NCBI GenBank assembly: GCA_963849695.1
Contig: CAWKIT010000018.1
Coordinates: 124,001-188,000 of the forward strand
Source of the DNA: DASSUW01 sp963849695
GTDB lineage: Bacteria > Actinomycetota > Thermoleophilia > Solirubrobacterales > Solirubrobacteraceae
Length of the DNA: 64,000 nucleotides
Direction of reading: 5' to 3'
The notes under the pieces were generated by a model. The model did not search any database and was not told the DNA's origin. It was given only the letters and a program-made list of their open reading frames with translations. The translations under genes were made by a program, and so were the position numbers. Positions 35,581 through 44,971 of this stretch are shown piece by piece (the stretch's first letter is position 1; every line of letters begins with the position of its first letter).

Positions 35581-36257
35581 TCCTGCGCCGCCAGGATCTC
35601 GGCCAGGTGCATCACGCGGGTGCCCGCGCGCTGGCGCCGCAGCGCGCCGCCGATGTGCATCAGGCACGAGTTGTCGGCCGCCGTGCACACCTCCGCCCGC
35701 GTGTCGAGCACGTGCCGCAGCTTGTCCGACAGCATCGCCATCGACACGTCGGCGTTCTTGACCGCGAACGTCCCGCCGAACCCGCAGCACTCCCCCGCCT
35801 CGTCCAGCTCCACGAGGTCGATCCCGCGCACGGCCGCCAGCAGCCGGCGCGGCCGGTCGCCGACCCGCAGCAGGCGCAGCGAGTGGCAGGTCGGGTGCAG
35901 CGTGACCCGGTGCGGGAACGACGCGCCGACGTCCTCGACCCCGAGCCGGTCGACCAGGAACTCGGTCAGCTCGTACAGCCGGCCCTCCGCCGACGGCACC
36001 CGCTCGCGCACGAACCCCACGCACGACGCCGACGGCGACACGACGACCTCGCAGCCGTCGAACACCCGCTCCCACCGGTCCGCCAGCGACCGCCCGAGCG
36101 CCTCGTACCCGGTGTTCCCGTGCATCTGGCCGCAGCACGTCTGCCCCTCCGGGAACACCACCTCGTGCCCCAGCCGCTCCAGCAGCTCCACCACCGCCCG
36201 CCCCGTCGCCGGAAACAGCGTGTCGTTGAAACAGGTGACGAAGAGCGCGACCCGCAC
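35577..36257 (-). CDS. lutA: LutA, CCG-domain subunit of lactate oxidation complex
   Basis: A 226-residue protein of the heterodisulfide reductase B/LutA type, with two CCG-like motifs: QTCCGQMHGNTGY (about residue 48) and GECCGFGGTFAVKNADVS (about 175), plus HPTCHSLRLLRVGDRP. The GTG at 36255-36257 directly starts the conserved RVALFVTCFNDTLFP. It is the first gene of lutABC and lies divergent from the permease lctP over an 81-bp promoter gap. Confidence 0.93.
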   Translation of the reverse strand: MRVALFVTCFNDTLFPATGRAVVELLERLGHEVVFPEGQTCCGQMHGNTGYEALGRSLADRWERVFDGCEVVVSPSASCVGFVRERVPSAEGRLYELTEFLVDRLGVEDVGASFPHRVTLHPTCHSLRLLRVGDRPRRLLAAVRGIDLVELDEAGECCGFGGTFAVKNADVSMAMLSDKLRHVLDTRAEVCTAADNSCLMHIGGALRRQRAGTRVMHLAEILAAQE

Positions 36258-36283
36258 CGCCGGGCAGCCTACGACCAACCGGA

Positions 36284-36311
36284 GTACGGCTGCGGCGACG
36301 CGGGTACGGCT
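36284..36311. promoter_or_regulatory. Direct repeats GTACGGCT in the lutA-lctP intergenic region
   Basis: GTACGGCT occurs at 36284-36291 and 36304-36311, a spacing of 20 bp (two helical turns), in the 81-bp gap between divergent lutA and lctP. Paired half-sites on the same DNA face are what a dimeric FadR/LldR-type or LysR-type regulator might use. No regulator gene is in the island, so the assignment is inference. Confidence 0.35.
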
Positions 36312-36338
36312 TGAGCGGAAACTGCTGGGGAGGCATCG

Positions 36339-38000
36339 ATGTACGAGCAGGTGCTGGATCCTGTCGGCGGGTCTCTGTTCGCGAGCGCGTTGTTCGCAGC
36401 GCTGCCGCTGATCACCCTCTTCGTGCTTCTGGGCGGGCTGAAGCTGAAGGCGCATTGGGCCGCGCTCGCCTCGCTGGCGATCGCGATCATCGTCGCGGTC
36501 GTCGTCTATTCGATGCCCGCCGGGCAGGCGCTCAACGCCGCCGTGCTCGGCGCGTGCTTCGGCCTGTTCCCGATCATGTGGATCGTCTGGAACGCGATCT
36601 GGATCTACAACATGACCGACGAGACCGGCCACTTCGCCGTCCTGCGGCGGTCGTTCGCCAAGATCTCGGACGACCAGCGGATCCAGGCGGTCATCATCGC
36701 GTTCTCGTTCGGCGCGCTGATCGAGGCGCTGGCCGGCTTCGGCGCCCCGGTCGCGATCACCGCGGCGATGCTGCTGGCCGTCGGCTTCAAGCCGATCCAG
36801 GCCGCCGCCGTGGCGCTCGTGGCCAACACCGCGCCGGTCGCGTTCGGCGCGATCGCGACCCCGATCATCACGCTGTCCGAGGTCACCAGCCTCCCCGCGG
36901 ATGACCTCGGCGCCATGGTCGGCCGCCAGACGCCGTTCCTGGCCCTGGTGGTGCCGCTGGTGCTGATCGGCATGGTGGACGGCAGGCGCGGTATCCGGCA
37001 GACGTGGCCGGCGGCGGTCGTCGGCGGCTTCGCGTTCGCGATCGGCCAGTTCGCCTGCTCGAACTTCGTCTCGGTCGAGGTGACCGACATCGTCGCCTCG
37101 CTGCTCTCCGCCGGCGCGATCGTGGCGCTCCTGCGCGTGTGGCAGCCCGCCGAGCCGCTGCACGGCGAGCGGTTCACCCGGCCGGCGATCGCGGGCGCGT
37201 CGACCAGCGACGCCACCTACGAGGAGGAGGTCCGCCGCCGCAGCGACGACCACGAGGACAGCCGGCGCGACGTCTTGCTCGCCTACGCGCCGTACGTGAT
37301 CATCGTCGTCGTCCTCTCGCTCGCCCAGTGGGGGCCGGTCAAGACCGCGCTCGACAGCGTCACGCGGGAGATCGACTGGCCCGGGCTCAACGTGCTCAAC
37401 GCCGACGGCGAGGAGCCGGCTCCGTCGGTGTTCAAGTTCAACTGGCTGATCACGCCGGGCACGCTGCTGCTGATCTCCGGGCTGCTGACGATGCTCGTGC
37501 TGCGGATCTCGCCCGCGCGGGCGCTGCGCGTCTACGGCCAGACGCTCAACCAGCTCAAGTGGCCGACGCTGACGGTCGCCTCCGTGCTGGCGCTGGCGTA
37601 CGTCATGAACTTCTCGGCCCAGACGCTCACGCTCGGCCTGTGGATCGCGGGCGCCGGCGGCATCCTGGCGTTCCTGTCGTCGATCATCGGCTGGCTCGGC
37701 GTGGCGGTGACGGGCTCCGACACGTCGTCGAACTCGCTGTTCGGCGCCTTGCAGGTGCAGGCCGCGAACGAGGCGGGCCTGAACCCGACGCTGCTGGCCG
37801 CCGCCAACTCGTCGGGCGGCGTGCTGGGGAAGATGATCTCGCCCCAGAACCTCGCGATCGGCGCCGCCGCGGTCGGCCTCTCCGGGCAGGAGGGCGACCT
37901 CTTCCGCAAGGTGCTCGGATGGAGCCTCGTGCTCCTGCTCGCCATGTGCGTCCTCGTTCTGCTGCAATCCCTGCCGATCCTCTCGTGGATGGTCATCTAG
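36339..38000 (+). CDS. lctP: L-lactate/glycolate permease (LctP family)
   Basis: A 553-residue permease with about 13 transmembrane helices. Signature regions of the lactate permease family are GACFGLFPIMWIVWNAIWIYNMT, FGALIEALAGFGAPVAITAAML (about residue 128), ANTAPVAFGAIATPI, and the C-terminal TGSDTSSNSLFGALQVQAA...NSSGGVLGKMISPQNL. The family carries lactate and glycolate in symport with protons. It stands between lutABC and glcDEF-aceB, so it plausibly feeds both. The ATG follows GGGGAGG (36327-36333). The glcD start overlaps its end. Confidence 0.94.
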   Translation: MYEQVLDPVGGSLFASALFAALPLITLFVLLGGLKLKAHWAALASLAIAIIVAVVVYSMPAGQALNAAVLGACFGLFPIMWIVWNAIWIYNMTDETGHFAVLRRSFAKISDDQRIQAVIIAFSFGALIEALAGFGAPVAITAAMLLAVGFKPIQAAAVALVANTAPVAFGAIATPIITLSEVTSLPADDLGAMVGRQTPFLALVVPLVLIGMVDGRRGIRQTWPAAVVGGFAFAIGQFACSNFVSVEVTDIVASLLSAGAIVALLRVWQPAEPLHGERFTRPAIAGASTSDATYEEEVRRRSDDHEDSRRDVLLAYAPYVIIVVVLSLAQWGPVKTALDSVTREIDWPGLNVLNADGEEPAPSVFKFNWLITPGTLLLISGLLTMLVLRISPARALRVYGQTLNQLKWPTLTVASVLALAYVMNFSAQTLTLGLWIAGAGGILAFLSSIIGWLGVAVTGSDTSSNSLFGALQVQAANEAGLNPTLLAAANSSGGVLGKMISPQNLAIGAAAVGLSGQEGDLFRKVLGWSLVLLLAMCVLVLLQSLPILSWMVI

Positions 38001-39509
38001 CCGCAGCCCCCGAAGGCCCCACCGTCGCCCCCGACAATCCGGAGGCGCAGGCGTCCGAGCGCGAGCTGCGCGAGCTCGCCGGCGAGCTGCGCCGGATCGT
38101 CGGCGACGAGTGGGTCTTCACGCAGGAGCACCAGCTGCGCACCTACGAGTCCGACGGGCTGCTGCAGTACCGCGCGACGCCGGTGGCGGCGGTGCTGCCG
38201 GGCACCGCCGAGGAGGTGCAGCAGGTGGTGGCCGCCTGCGCGCGGGCTCAGGTGCCGTGGGTCGCGCGCGGCGCCGGGTCGGGCCTCTCGGGCGGGGCGC
38301 TGCCGGTCGAGGACGGCGTGCTGCTCGTCATGTCGCGGATGAAGCGGATCCTCGAGATCGACCTCGAGAACGGCCGCATGTGCGTCGAGCCCGGCGTCAC
38401 CAACGCCAACGTGTCGGCGGCCGTCGGGCCGGAGTACTTCTATCCCCCCGACCCCTCGAGCCAGATCGTGTGCTCGATCGGCGGCAACGTCGCCGAGAAC
38501 TCGGGCGGCGCCCACTGCTTCAAGTACGGGTTCACCACCAACTACGTCACCGGCCTCGAGCTGGTGCTGACCGACGGCTCGCTGATCCAGGTCGGCGGCT
38601 ACGAGCTCGATCCGCCCGGCTACGACCTGCTGGGCGCCTTCGTCGGCTCCGAGGGCACGCTCGGCGTGGCGACCAAGGTGTGGCTGCGGGTGGTCCCGTC
38701 GCCGGAGACGCGTGCGCACGATGGTGGCGTTCTTCGACCACACGCGCGACGCCGGCGAGGCGGTGTCGGAGATCGTGCAGGGCGGCGTCGTGCCCGGCGC
38801 GATCGAGATGATGGACGCGAAGGCGATCGAGGCCGCCGAGCAGGCCGCCAAGGCCGGGTTCCCGATGCGGGGCGCCGCGCTGCTGGTCGAGCTCGACGGC
38901 TCCGAGCGCGAGTGCGACGCGCAGTTCGAGGAGGTCACCGCGATCTGCGAGCGCAACGGCTCCGACGACGTGCGCGTGGCCCGCGACGAGCCCGAGCGCC
39001 AGCGGTTCTGGAAGGCGCGCAAGGCGGCGTTCGCGGCGATGGGCCGGATCTCGCCCAACTACTTCGTGCAGGACGGCGTGATCCCGCGCACCAAGCTGCC
39101 GGACGTGCTGGAGCGGATCGACGCCCTGAGCGACGAGTACGGCCTGATCGTCGCCAACGTGTTCCACGCCGGCGACGGCAACCTGCACCCGCTCGTGTGC
39201 TTCGACGGCGCCGTCGAGGGCGAGGCCGAGCGCGCCGAGGAGCTGTCCGGCCGGATCCTCGAGGCGTGCCTCGAGGCCGGCGGGTCGATCACCGGCGAGC
39301 ACGGCGTCGGCGTCGACAAGAAGCGCCACATGCCGAAGATGTTCGGGGAGGCGGACCTGGAGGCGTTCCAGCGCCTGCGCTGCGCGTTCGACCCCGCCGG
39401 TCTCGCGAACCCCGGGAAGGTGATGCCGACCCCGCGCCTGTGCGGCGAGGTGCCGGGTGAGTACCGTCAGCACCCGCTCGAGGCGGCGGGCCTGGCGGAG
39501 CGGTTCTGA
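37985..39509 (+). CDS. glcD: Glycolate oxidase FAD subunit GlcD (frameshift at 38711)
   Basis: The combined product is about 507 residues. The N-terminal FAD (PCMH) part shows PWVARGAGSGLSGGALP, EYFYPPDPSSQIVCSIGGNVAENSGG and LGAFVGSEGTLGV. It runs to SPET in one frame, then a single extra C at 38711 shifts the frame. The continuation VRTMVAFFDHTRDAGEAV begins at 38712, with the C-terminal FAD-oxidase_C motifs FHAGDGNLHPLVCFDG and GEHGVGVDKK. Removing the base restores the usual GlcD sequence. The GTG at 37985 overlaps lctP by 16 bp. The stop overlaps glcE (TGATG). In glycolate oxidase, D is the catalytic flavin subunit. Confidence 0.82.
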
Positions 39510-40593
39510 TGACGGTCGAGGAGGCGGCGGCAGAGATCCGCGAGCTCGCCGCCGTGCGGCCGCGCGGCGGGGGAACCAAGCTCGGCTGGGAGTGGGGCCT
39601 TCCCCGGAGGGCGCGGCCGACTTCGACACCCGGCGGCTGAACCGCATCCTCGAGCACAACGAGGGCGACTTCACCGCCGTGCTCGAGGCGGGCGTGCCGC
39701 TCGTGGAGGCGCAGGCCGCGTTCGGCGCCGCCGGGCAGATGCTGGCGCTCGACCCGCCGCTCGGCGAGGGCGACGCCGCCACCGTCGGCGGCGTGATGGC
39801 GACCAACGACTCGGGGCCGCTGCGCCACCGGTACGGCGGCATGCGCGACCTCGTGGTCGGAATCACCGTGGTGCTGTCCGACGGGGCGATCGCCAAGTCG
39901 GGCGGCAAGGTGATCAAGAACGTCGCCGGCTACGACCTGGCGAAGCTGTTCACCGGCTCGTTCGGGACGCTCGGGCTGATCGCGACGGTCGCCGTGCGGC
40001 TGCACCCGGCGCCGGCGCGCACCGCGAGCCTGACCGCCGGCTCCGACGACCCGGCCGCGCTCGCCCGCGCGGCGCGCGCGCTCGCGGCGCTGCCGCTCGA
40101 GGCCGACTGCCTCGACGTCGGCTGGGAGGGCGACGCCGGCTGGCTCGGCCTGCGCTTCGGCGGCGCCACCGCGGTCGAGCGCGCGGAGGCGGCGCGCGAG
40201 CACGTGGCGCTCGACAACGTGACCATCGACGACGACGACCACGAGGCGTGGGCGCTGCGCCGCGGGCTCCAGCGCGGCGAGCTGGTCGTCAAGGTCTCAG
40301 GCCGGCCCACCGACCTCGAGTCGGTGATCGCCGAGGGACGGCGGCTGGGCGGCACGGTGGTGTCGCGCGCGGGGCTCGGGCTGTCGTGGATCTCGCTCCC
40401 GGGCGACGCGGGCGTCGCCGGGTTGCGCGACGCCCTGGCACCGCGCGCGTGCGCGGTGCTCGACGGCGCCGACCGGATCGCGGAGCCGTGGCCGGCCGTC
40501 GATCCGGGCGCGCTGGCGGTGATGGAGCGGATCAAGGCGCGCTTCGATCCCGTTCGCGCGTTCAGGCCGGGCGCGTTCGTGGGAGGACTGTGA
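39509..40593 (+). CDS. glcE: Glycolate oxidase subunit GlcE (frameshift near 39589)
   Basis: The ATG at 39509 opens MTVEEAAAEIRELAAVRPRGGGTKLGW, the normal GlcE start with its FAD-binding RPRGGGTK. After GGCTGG the frame is lost. The body GVGPSPEGAADFDTRRLNRILEHN is in another frame that stays open to the stop at 40593. One missing G in the run 39588-39590 would join them. Downstream come GGVMATNDSGPLRHRYGGMRDLV and KVIKNVAGYDLAKLFTGSFGTLG, as in GlcE. The restored length is about 361 residues. Two bases separate it from glcF. Confidence 0.82.
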
Positions 40594-40594
40594 C

Positions 40595-41815
40595 ATGACG
40601 GCCTGGGACGAGGTCCGGCCGCCCGAGCTGGACCTGATCAAGGACTGCGTGCACTGCGGGTTCTGCCTGCCGACGTGCCCGAGCTACGCGGTGTTCGAGG
40701 AGGAGATGGACTCGCCGCGCGGGCGGATCGTGCTGATGCGGATCGGCCATGAGGAGGGCAGCGAGGTCTCGCCGGAGATGACCACGCACCTCGACCGCTG
40801 CCTCGGCTGCATGGCGTGCGTGACCGCCTGCCCGTCGGGCGTCCAGTACGACCGGCTGATCGAGCGGGCGCGGCCGCAGATCGAGCGCCACGGCCCGCGC
40901 AGCCGGCGCGAGCGCGCGCTGCGGGCGGGGATCTTCGCCCTGTTCACCCACCCCGGGCGGCTGCGCGCCGCGGTCCCGTTCATGGCGCTGCAGCAGCGGC
41001 TCAAGCTGCCGGTGCCGTTCTCGGAGCTGGCGCCCAAGGTGCCGCTGCGGGCCGCGATGCGCCGGCTGCCCGAGGTCACGCCCGCGCGCGGCGAGAAGCG
41101 GGGCCGGATCGCGCTCATGCAGGGCTGCGTCCAGCGCGTCTTCTTCGGCGACGTCAACACCGCCACCGCGCGCGTGCTGGCCGCCGAGGGGTGGGAGGTG
41201 CACGCGCCGCGCCGGCCGCGCTGCTGCGGCGCCCTCCAGCTGCACACCGGCGTCGAGGACGATGCGCGCGAGCTGGCGCGCGCCACGATCGACGCGTACG
41301 AGGGCTTCGACCACGTGGTGGTCAACGTCGCCGGCTGCGGGTCGGCGATGAAGGAGTACGGCTACCTGTTCGAGGGCGACGAGCGCGCGGAGGCGTTCTC
41401 GGCCAAGGTGCTCGACGTGCACGAGCTGCTGGCCGCGCACGAGCCGCGCGTGGTGCGCAAGCCGCTGCCGCTGAAGGTCGCCTACCACGACGCCTGCCAT
41501 CTCGCGCACGCGCAGCAGGTGCGCTCGCAGCCGCGCGAGCTGCTGCGGGGGATACCCGAGCTGGAGCTGGTGGAGCCCGCCGAGTGGGAGCTGTGCTGCG
41601 GCTCGGCCGGCATCTACAACCTGGTGCAGCCCGAGCCGGCCGCCGAGCTGGGCCGCCGCAAGGCCGCGAACCTCGCCGCCACCGGCGCCGAGGCGATCGC
41701 CGCCGCCAATCCGGGCTGCGCGATCCAGATCGCCGCCCACATGGATGGCGCGGAGGTCCCGATCTACCACCCGATGACACTCCTGTACCACTCGATCCGA
41801 GGGAGCCGACCGTGA
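40595..41815 (+). CDS. glcF: Glycolate oxidase iron-sulfur subunit GlcF
   Basis: A 406-residue electron-transfer subunit. Two [4Fe-4S] motifs, CVHCGFCLPTCPSY (about residue 16) and CLGCMACVTACPSGVQYDRLIE (about 69), are followed by two CCG domains. The first has MQGCVQRVFFGDVN and RCCGALQLHTG. The second has YHDACHLAHAQQV and LCCGSAGIYNLVQPEPA. This is complete and in frame, unlike glcD and glcE. The stop overlaps the aceB GTG as GTGA. Confidence 0.95.
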   Translation: MTAWDEVRPPELDLIKDCVHCGFCLPTCPSYAVFEEEMDSPRGRIVLMRIGHEEGSEVSPEMTTHLDRCLGCMACVTACPSGVQYDRLIERARPQIERHGPRSRRERALRAGIFALFTHPGRLRAAVPFMALQQRLKLPVPFSELAPKVPLRAAMRRLPEVTPARGEKRGRIALMQGCVQRVFFGDVNTATARVLAAEGWEVHAPRRPRCCGALQLHTGVEDDARELARATIDAYEGFDHVVVNVAGCGSAMKEYGYLFEGDERAEAFSAKVLDVHELLAAHEPRVVRKPLPLKVAYHDACHLAHAQQVRSQPRELLRGIPELELVEPAEWELCCGSAGIYNLVQPEPAAELGRRKAANLAATGAEAIAAANPGCAIQIAAHMDGAEVPIYHPMTLLYHSIRGSRP

Positions 41816-43356
41816 CGCTCGACATCGCCCCGACCGCAGACGATCGCCTCGCCGAGATCCTGTCGGACGACGCGCTCGGCTTCGTGGGCGAGCTGCACAG
41901 TCGCTTCGGCGCCCGCCGCAACCAGCTGCTGCAGGCGCGCGCCGAGCGCGGCGCCCCCGGCGACTTTCTCGACGAGACGCGCGAGATCCGCGAGGGCTCG
42001 TGGCGGGTCGCTCCGCCGCGGCCGGACTACGAGGACCGGCGGGTCGAGATCACCGGCCCGACCGACCGCAAGCTGGTCATCAACGCGCTGAACTCGGGCG
42101 CGAAGGGCTTCATGGCCGACTTCGAGGACGCCAACTCGCCGACGTGGGAGAACCAGGTCTCCGGCCACGTGAACCTGATCGACGCGATCGAGGGGACGAT
42201 CACCTACGACAGCTCGGACGGGCGTCACTACGAGCTCGGGGACGACGTCGCCACCCTGCTCGTGCGCCCGCGCGGGTGGCATCTGCCCGAGAAGCACCTG
42301 AAGATCGACGGCGAGCCGGTCGCCGGCGCGCTCGTCGACTTCGGGCTGCACGCGTTCCACAACGCTCGCCGGCTGCACGACAACGGGCTCGGGCTCTACC
42401 TCTACCTGCCGAAGCTGGAGCACCACCTGGAGGCGCGGCTGTGGAGCGAGGTGTTCCACCACACCGAGGACGCGCTCGGCGTGCCGAAGGGGACGATCCG
42501 GGCCACGGTCCTGATCGAGACGCTCCCGGCAGCGTTTCAGATGGACGAGATCCTGTACGAGCTGCGCGACCACTCGTACGGCCTGAACGCGGGCCGGTGG
42601 GACTACATCTTCTCGATGATCAAGTGCTTCCGGGACGATCCCGCGTTCGTGCTGCCCGACCGCACGGACGTGAAGATGACGGTCCCGTTCATGCGTGCCT
42701 ACACCGAGCTGCTGGTCAAGACGTGCCACGCGCGTGGCGCGTTCGCGATGGGCGGCATGGCGGCGCTGATCCCGTCGCGCAAGGACCCCGAGGCGAACGA
42801 GCGGGCGATCGCCGCCGTGCGGGAGGACAAGAAGCGCGAGGCCGAGGCCGGGTTCGACGGCACGTGGGTCGCGCACCCGGACGTGGTGGACGTCGCGATG
42901 GAGCAGTTCGACACGGTGCTCGGCGACAGGCCGAACCAGATCGACCGGCAACGGCCGGATGTCTCGGTCGCGCCCGAGCAGCTGCTGGACGCCGCCTCGA
43001 CGCCGGGTGAGATCACCGAGGAGGGCCTGCGCAGCGACGTCAGCGTCGGGTTCCAATACATCTCGTTCTGGCTCGGCGGCCGCGGGGCGGCGGGGATCGA
43101 CAACCTGATGGAGGACGCCGCCACCGCCGAGATCTCGCGCTCGCAGATCTGGCAGTGGATCCGCCACGGCAGGTTCACGCGCGACCACGTCCGCGAGGTG
43201 CTCGACCAGGAGATGGAGCGGATCCGCGCCGAGGTCGGCGACGAGGTGTGGGAGAGGGGCCGCCCGCGCGAGACGCGCGAGGTGTTCGAGCTGGTGGCGC
43301 TGGGCGAGGAGTTCCCCGAGTTCCTCACCCTGCCGGCGTACGAGTACCTCGACTAG
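41812..43356 (+). CDS. aceB: Malate synthase A
   Basis: A 514-residue malate synthase that condenses glyoxylate with acetyl-CoA. It shows KGFMADFEDANSPTWEN (substrate-binding Asp/Glu), YLPKLEHHLEARLW, the family signature LRDHSYGLNAGRWDYIFSMIK (about residue 258), VKTCHARGAFAMGGMAA and EDAATAEISRSQIWQWIRHG with the catalytic Asp. It ends in a usual acidic tail. No isocitrate lyase is nearby, so in this operon the glyoxylate would come from GlcDEF. The stop overlaps the convergent neighbour's stop. Confidence 0.95.
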   Translation: MTLDIAPTADDRLAEILSDDALGFVGELHSRFGARRNQLLQARAERGAPGDFLDETREIREGSWRVAPPRPDYEDRRVEITGPTDRKLVINALNSGAKGFMADFEDANSPTWENQVSGHVNLIDAIEGTITYDSSDGRHYELGDDVATLLVRPRGWHLPEKHLKIDGEPVAGALVDFGLHAFHNARRLHDNGLGLYLYLPKLEHHLEARLWSEVFHHTEDALGVPKGTIRATVLIETLPAAFQMDEILYELRDHSYGLNAGRWDYIFSMIKCFRDDPAFVLPDRTDVKMTVPFMRAYTELLVKTCHARGAFAMGGMAALIPSRKDPEANERAIAAVREDKKREAEAGFDGTWVAHPDVVDVAMEQFDTVLGDRPNQIDRQRPDVSVAPEQLLDAASTPGEITEEGLRSDVSVGFQYISFWLGGRGAAGIDNLMEDAATAEISRSQIWQWIRHGRFTRDHVREVLDQEMERIRAEVGDEVWERGRPRETREVFELVALGEEFPEFLTLPAYEYLD

Positions 43357-44537
43357 AAGTCGCCGCCGCCGAAGTCCCCGCCGCCGAAACCTCCACCGCC
43401 GAAGTCGCCGCCGCCCCAGTCGCCGCCGCCGCCGACGTCGCCGCCCGGCGCGTCCCACATGCTCCCGAGCATCGTGCCCATCATCAGGCCGGGTAGGAGG
43501 CCGGCGCCGAAGAACCCGCCCATGAACGGCGCGTAGGCGGGCCCGGCGGCCCAGTACGGCATCCGCTGTCCGCCGACCATCATCTCGCGCGCCTCCGGGT
43601 CGTCGCCGCGCTCGACGCGCTGGGCGTCGGCCTCGCAGGCGGGCACCATGCGGGGCTCGCCGCCGTCGGGCGCCCACTCGACCTCACGGTCCGAAGGCCC
43701 GTGGCGCGGGTCGAAGAAGCACGGCGGGCGGCGCTCGGGCGGCTCGCGGTTCTCGAGCCGGGCGCGCGCCGACATCATCGCCCAGCGCCCCTCCTCGAGC
43801 GCCTCGCCGACCGGCTGGAGGTCCTCGGGCCGCCGGGCGGTCTCGTACGCGCGGTTCGCGCGGTCGTACGCGTTGACCGCGGTCTCGTAGTCGGCGCGGG
43901 CCTCGGGCGGGATGTCCGGCATCTGGATGTCGAGGTCGAGCGCGCGGATCTCGTCGCCGAGCACGACGAGGTCGTCGCGCACGTTGTCCTTGACCTCCTC
44001 GAGCTCGGCCGCCTGCTCCTGGCGGCGCTTGCGGCGGCTTACGAGCACCGCCGCGCCGCCCGCGCCGGCCAGGCCGAGCAGGATCAGGCCGCCGGCGCCG
44101 ATGCCGCCCTCGTCCCCGCCGCCGCCGCTCTGCTCGCCCGCCATGCGGTCGACGAAGTCGAGCAGCACCGCCTGCGCCGAACCGTTGGCGGCCGCCGCCG
44201 CCTCGGCCGCGTCGCCGGCGTCGGCGGACGGTCCCGCCATGATCCGGTTGCCGGCCACGACCACGTAGTCGCCGGGCTCGCCCACGCGCTCGGCGAGCTC
44301 GGGTGCCAGCTGCCTGGGGTTGCCGGCCGACTCGGGCAGGACGGCGATGTGGACGTCGACCCCGCGCTCGGAGATCGCGTTGCGCAGCTCGTCGGCGTCG
44401 ACGTCGGCTTGCGCGGCCGGATCGACGTAGACGGTGTCGTCGCTCAGCGCCTGCGCCGCCTCGTCGAGGGCGTCCTGGGCGGCGGCCGCCGGCGCGGCGG
44501 CGAGCAGCAGGACGAGGCTCACGAGAAGCGCGCGCAC
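43353..44537 (-). CDS. Membrane-anchored secreted protein with Gly-rich C-terminal tail
   Basis: A 394-residue protein. The signal peptide MRALLVSLVLLLAAAPAAAA is followed by an extracytoplasmic region (VDVHIAVLPESAGNPRQLAPELAERVG...YVVVAGNRI) that resembles a TPM/Tail-like domain. Then come a Gly-rich linker, a transmembrane helix GGLILLGLAGAGGAAVLVS (about 150) and a cytoplasmic helix with EQAAELEEVKDNVRDDLVVLGDEI. The C-terminal 30 residues are GGGD(F/W) repeats, GGGDFGGG four times over. Start GTG 44535-44537. No enzyme motif is seen. Confidence 0.7.
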   Translation of the reverse strand: MRALLVSLVLLLAAAPAAAAQDALDEAAQALSDDTVYVDPAAQADVDADELRNAISERGVDVHIAVLPESAGNPRQLAPELAERVGEPGDYVVVAGNRIMAGPSADAGDAAEAAAAANGSAQAVLLDFVDRMAGEQSGGGGDEGGIGAGGLILLGLAGAGGAAVLVSRRKRRQEQAAELEEVKDNVRDDLVVLGDEIRALDLDIQMPDIPPEARADYETAVNAYDRANRAYETARRPEDLQPVGEALEEGRWAMMSARARLENREPPERRPPCFFDPRHGPSDREVEWAPDGGEPRMVPACEADAQRVERGDDPEAREMMVGGQRMPYWAAGPAYAPFMGGFFGAGLLPGLMMGTMLGSMWDAPGGDVGGGGDWGGGDFGGGGFGGGDFGGGDF

Positions 44538-44971
44538 TACCCGGTCAACTCGCTCCGGAGCCGCTCGAGGTCCTCGGTGAGCTTCTTCTCGAGCCGAGGC
44601 TGGATGACCGGCACCAGCATCCGCGCGGACAGGCCGCCGGGCTTGGCCTCGATCGCCTGCGTCAGCCGGGTCCCGGCGCCCGCGGCTTCGAGCGCGTAGG
44701 AGCTGATCACGTTGATGCCGTTCGTCGAGAAGCGGGTCTGCGCCCCGGACGGCGGCTGATAGCCGGTGATCTCGAGCGTGACGTCGATCGTGCGGCCGCT
44801 CACGTCGAGCACCTGCCGGACCTTCGAGCCCTGCCCGAGCGGGCCGTCGTCGAGTCGCTCGTAGCGCTCCAGGTGCCCGGTCCAGCGCGGCACCTTGTCC
44901 TCTTCCAGCAGCCAGCGGAACACCTCCGCCGGCGGCCGCGGGATCTCGACGCTGTGCGAGAAGCTAGCCAC
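44537..44971 (-). CDS. SRPBCC (polyketide cyclase-like) protein
   Basis: A 144-residue START-fold protein: FSHSVEIPRPPAEVFRWLLEEDKVPRWTGHLERYE, then a central GSKVRQVLDVSGRTIDVTLEITGYQPP, and a C-terminal amphipathic helix VIQPRLEKKLTEDLERLRSEL. This is the PYR/PYL or polyketide cyclase type, probably lipid or hydrophobic-ligand binding. It lies between cysE (overlap of 8 bp) and the Gly-rich membrane protein (shares one base), suggesting an operon, but no functional link is evident. Confidence 0.85.
   Translation of the reverse strand: MASFSHSVEIPRPPAEVFRWLLEEDKVPRWTGHLERYERLDDGPLGQGSKVRQVLDVSGRTIDVTLEITGYQPPSGAQTRFSTNGINVISSYALEAAGAGTRLTQAIEAKPGGLSARMLVPVIQPRLEKKLTEDLERLRSELTG

Noticed and set aside
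35577..37967. A 796-codon reverse frame containing lutA
   Set aside because: The residues before RVALFVTCFND are Arg/Gln/His-rich and antisense to lctP; lutA starts at GTG 36257.
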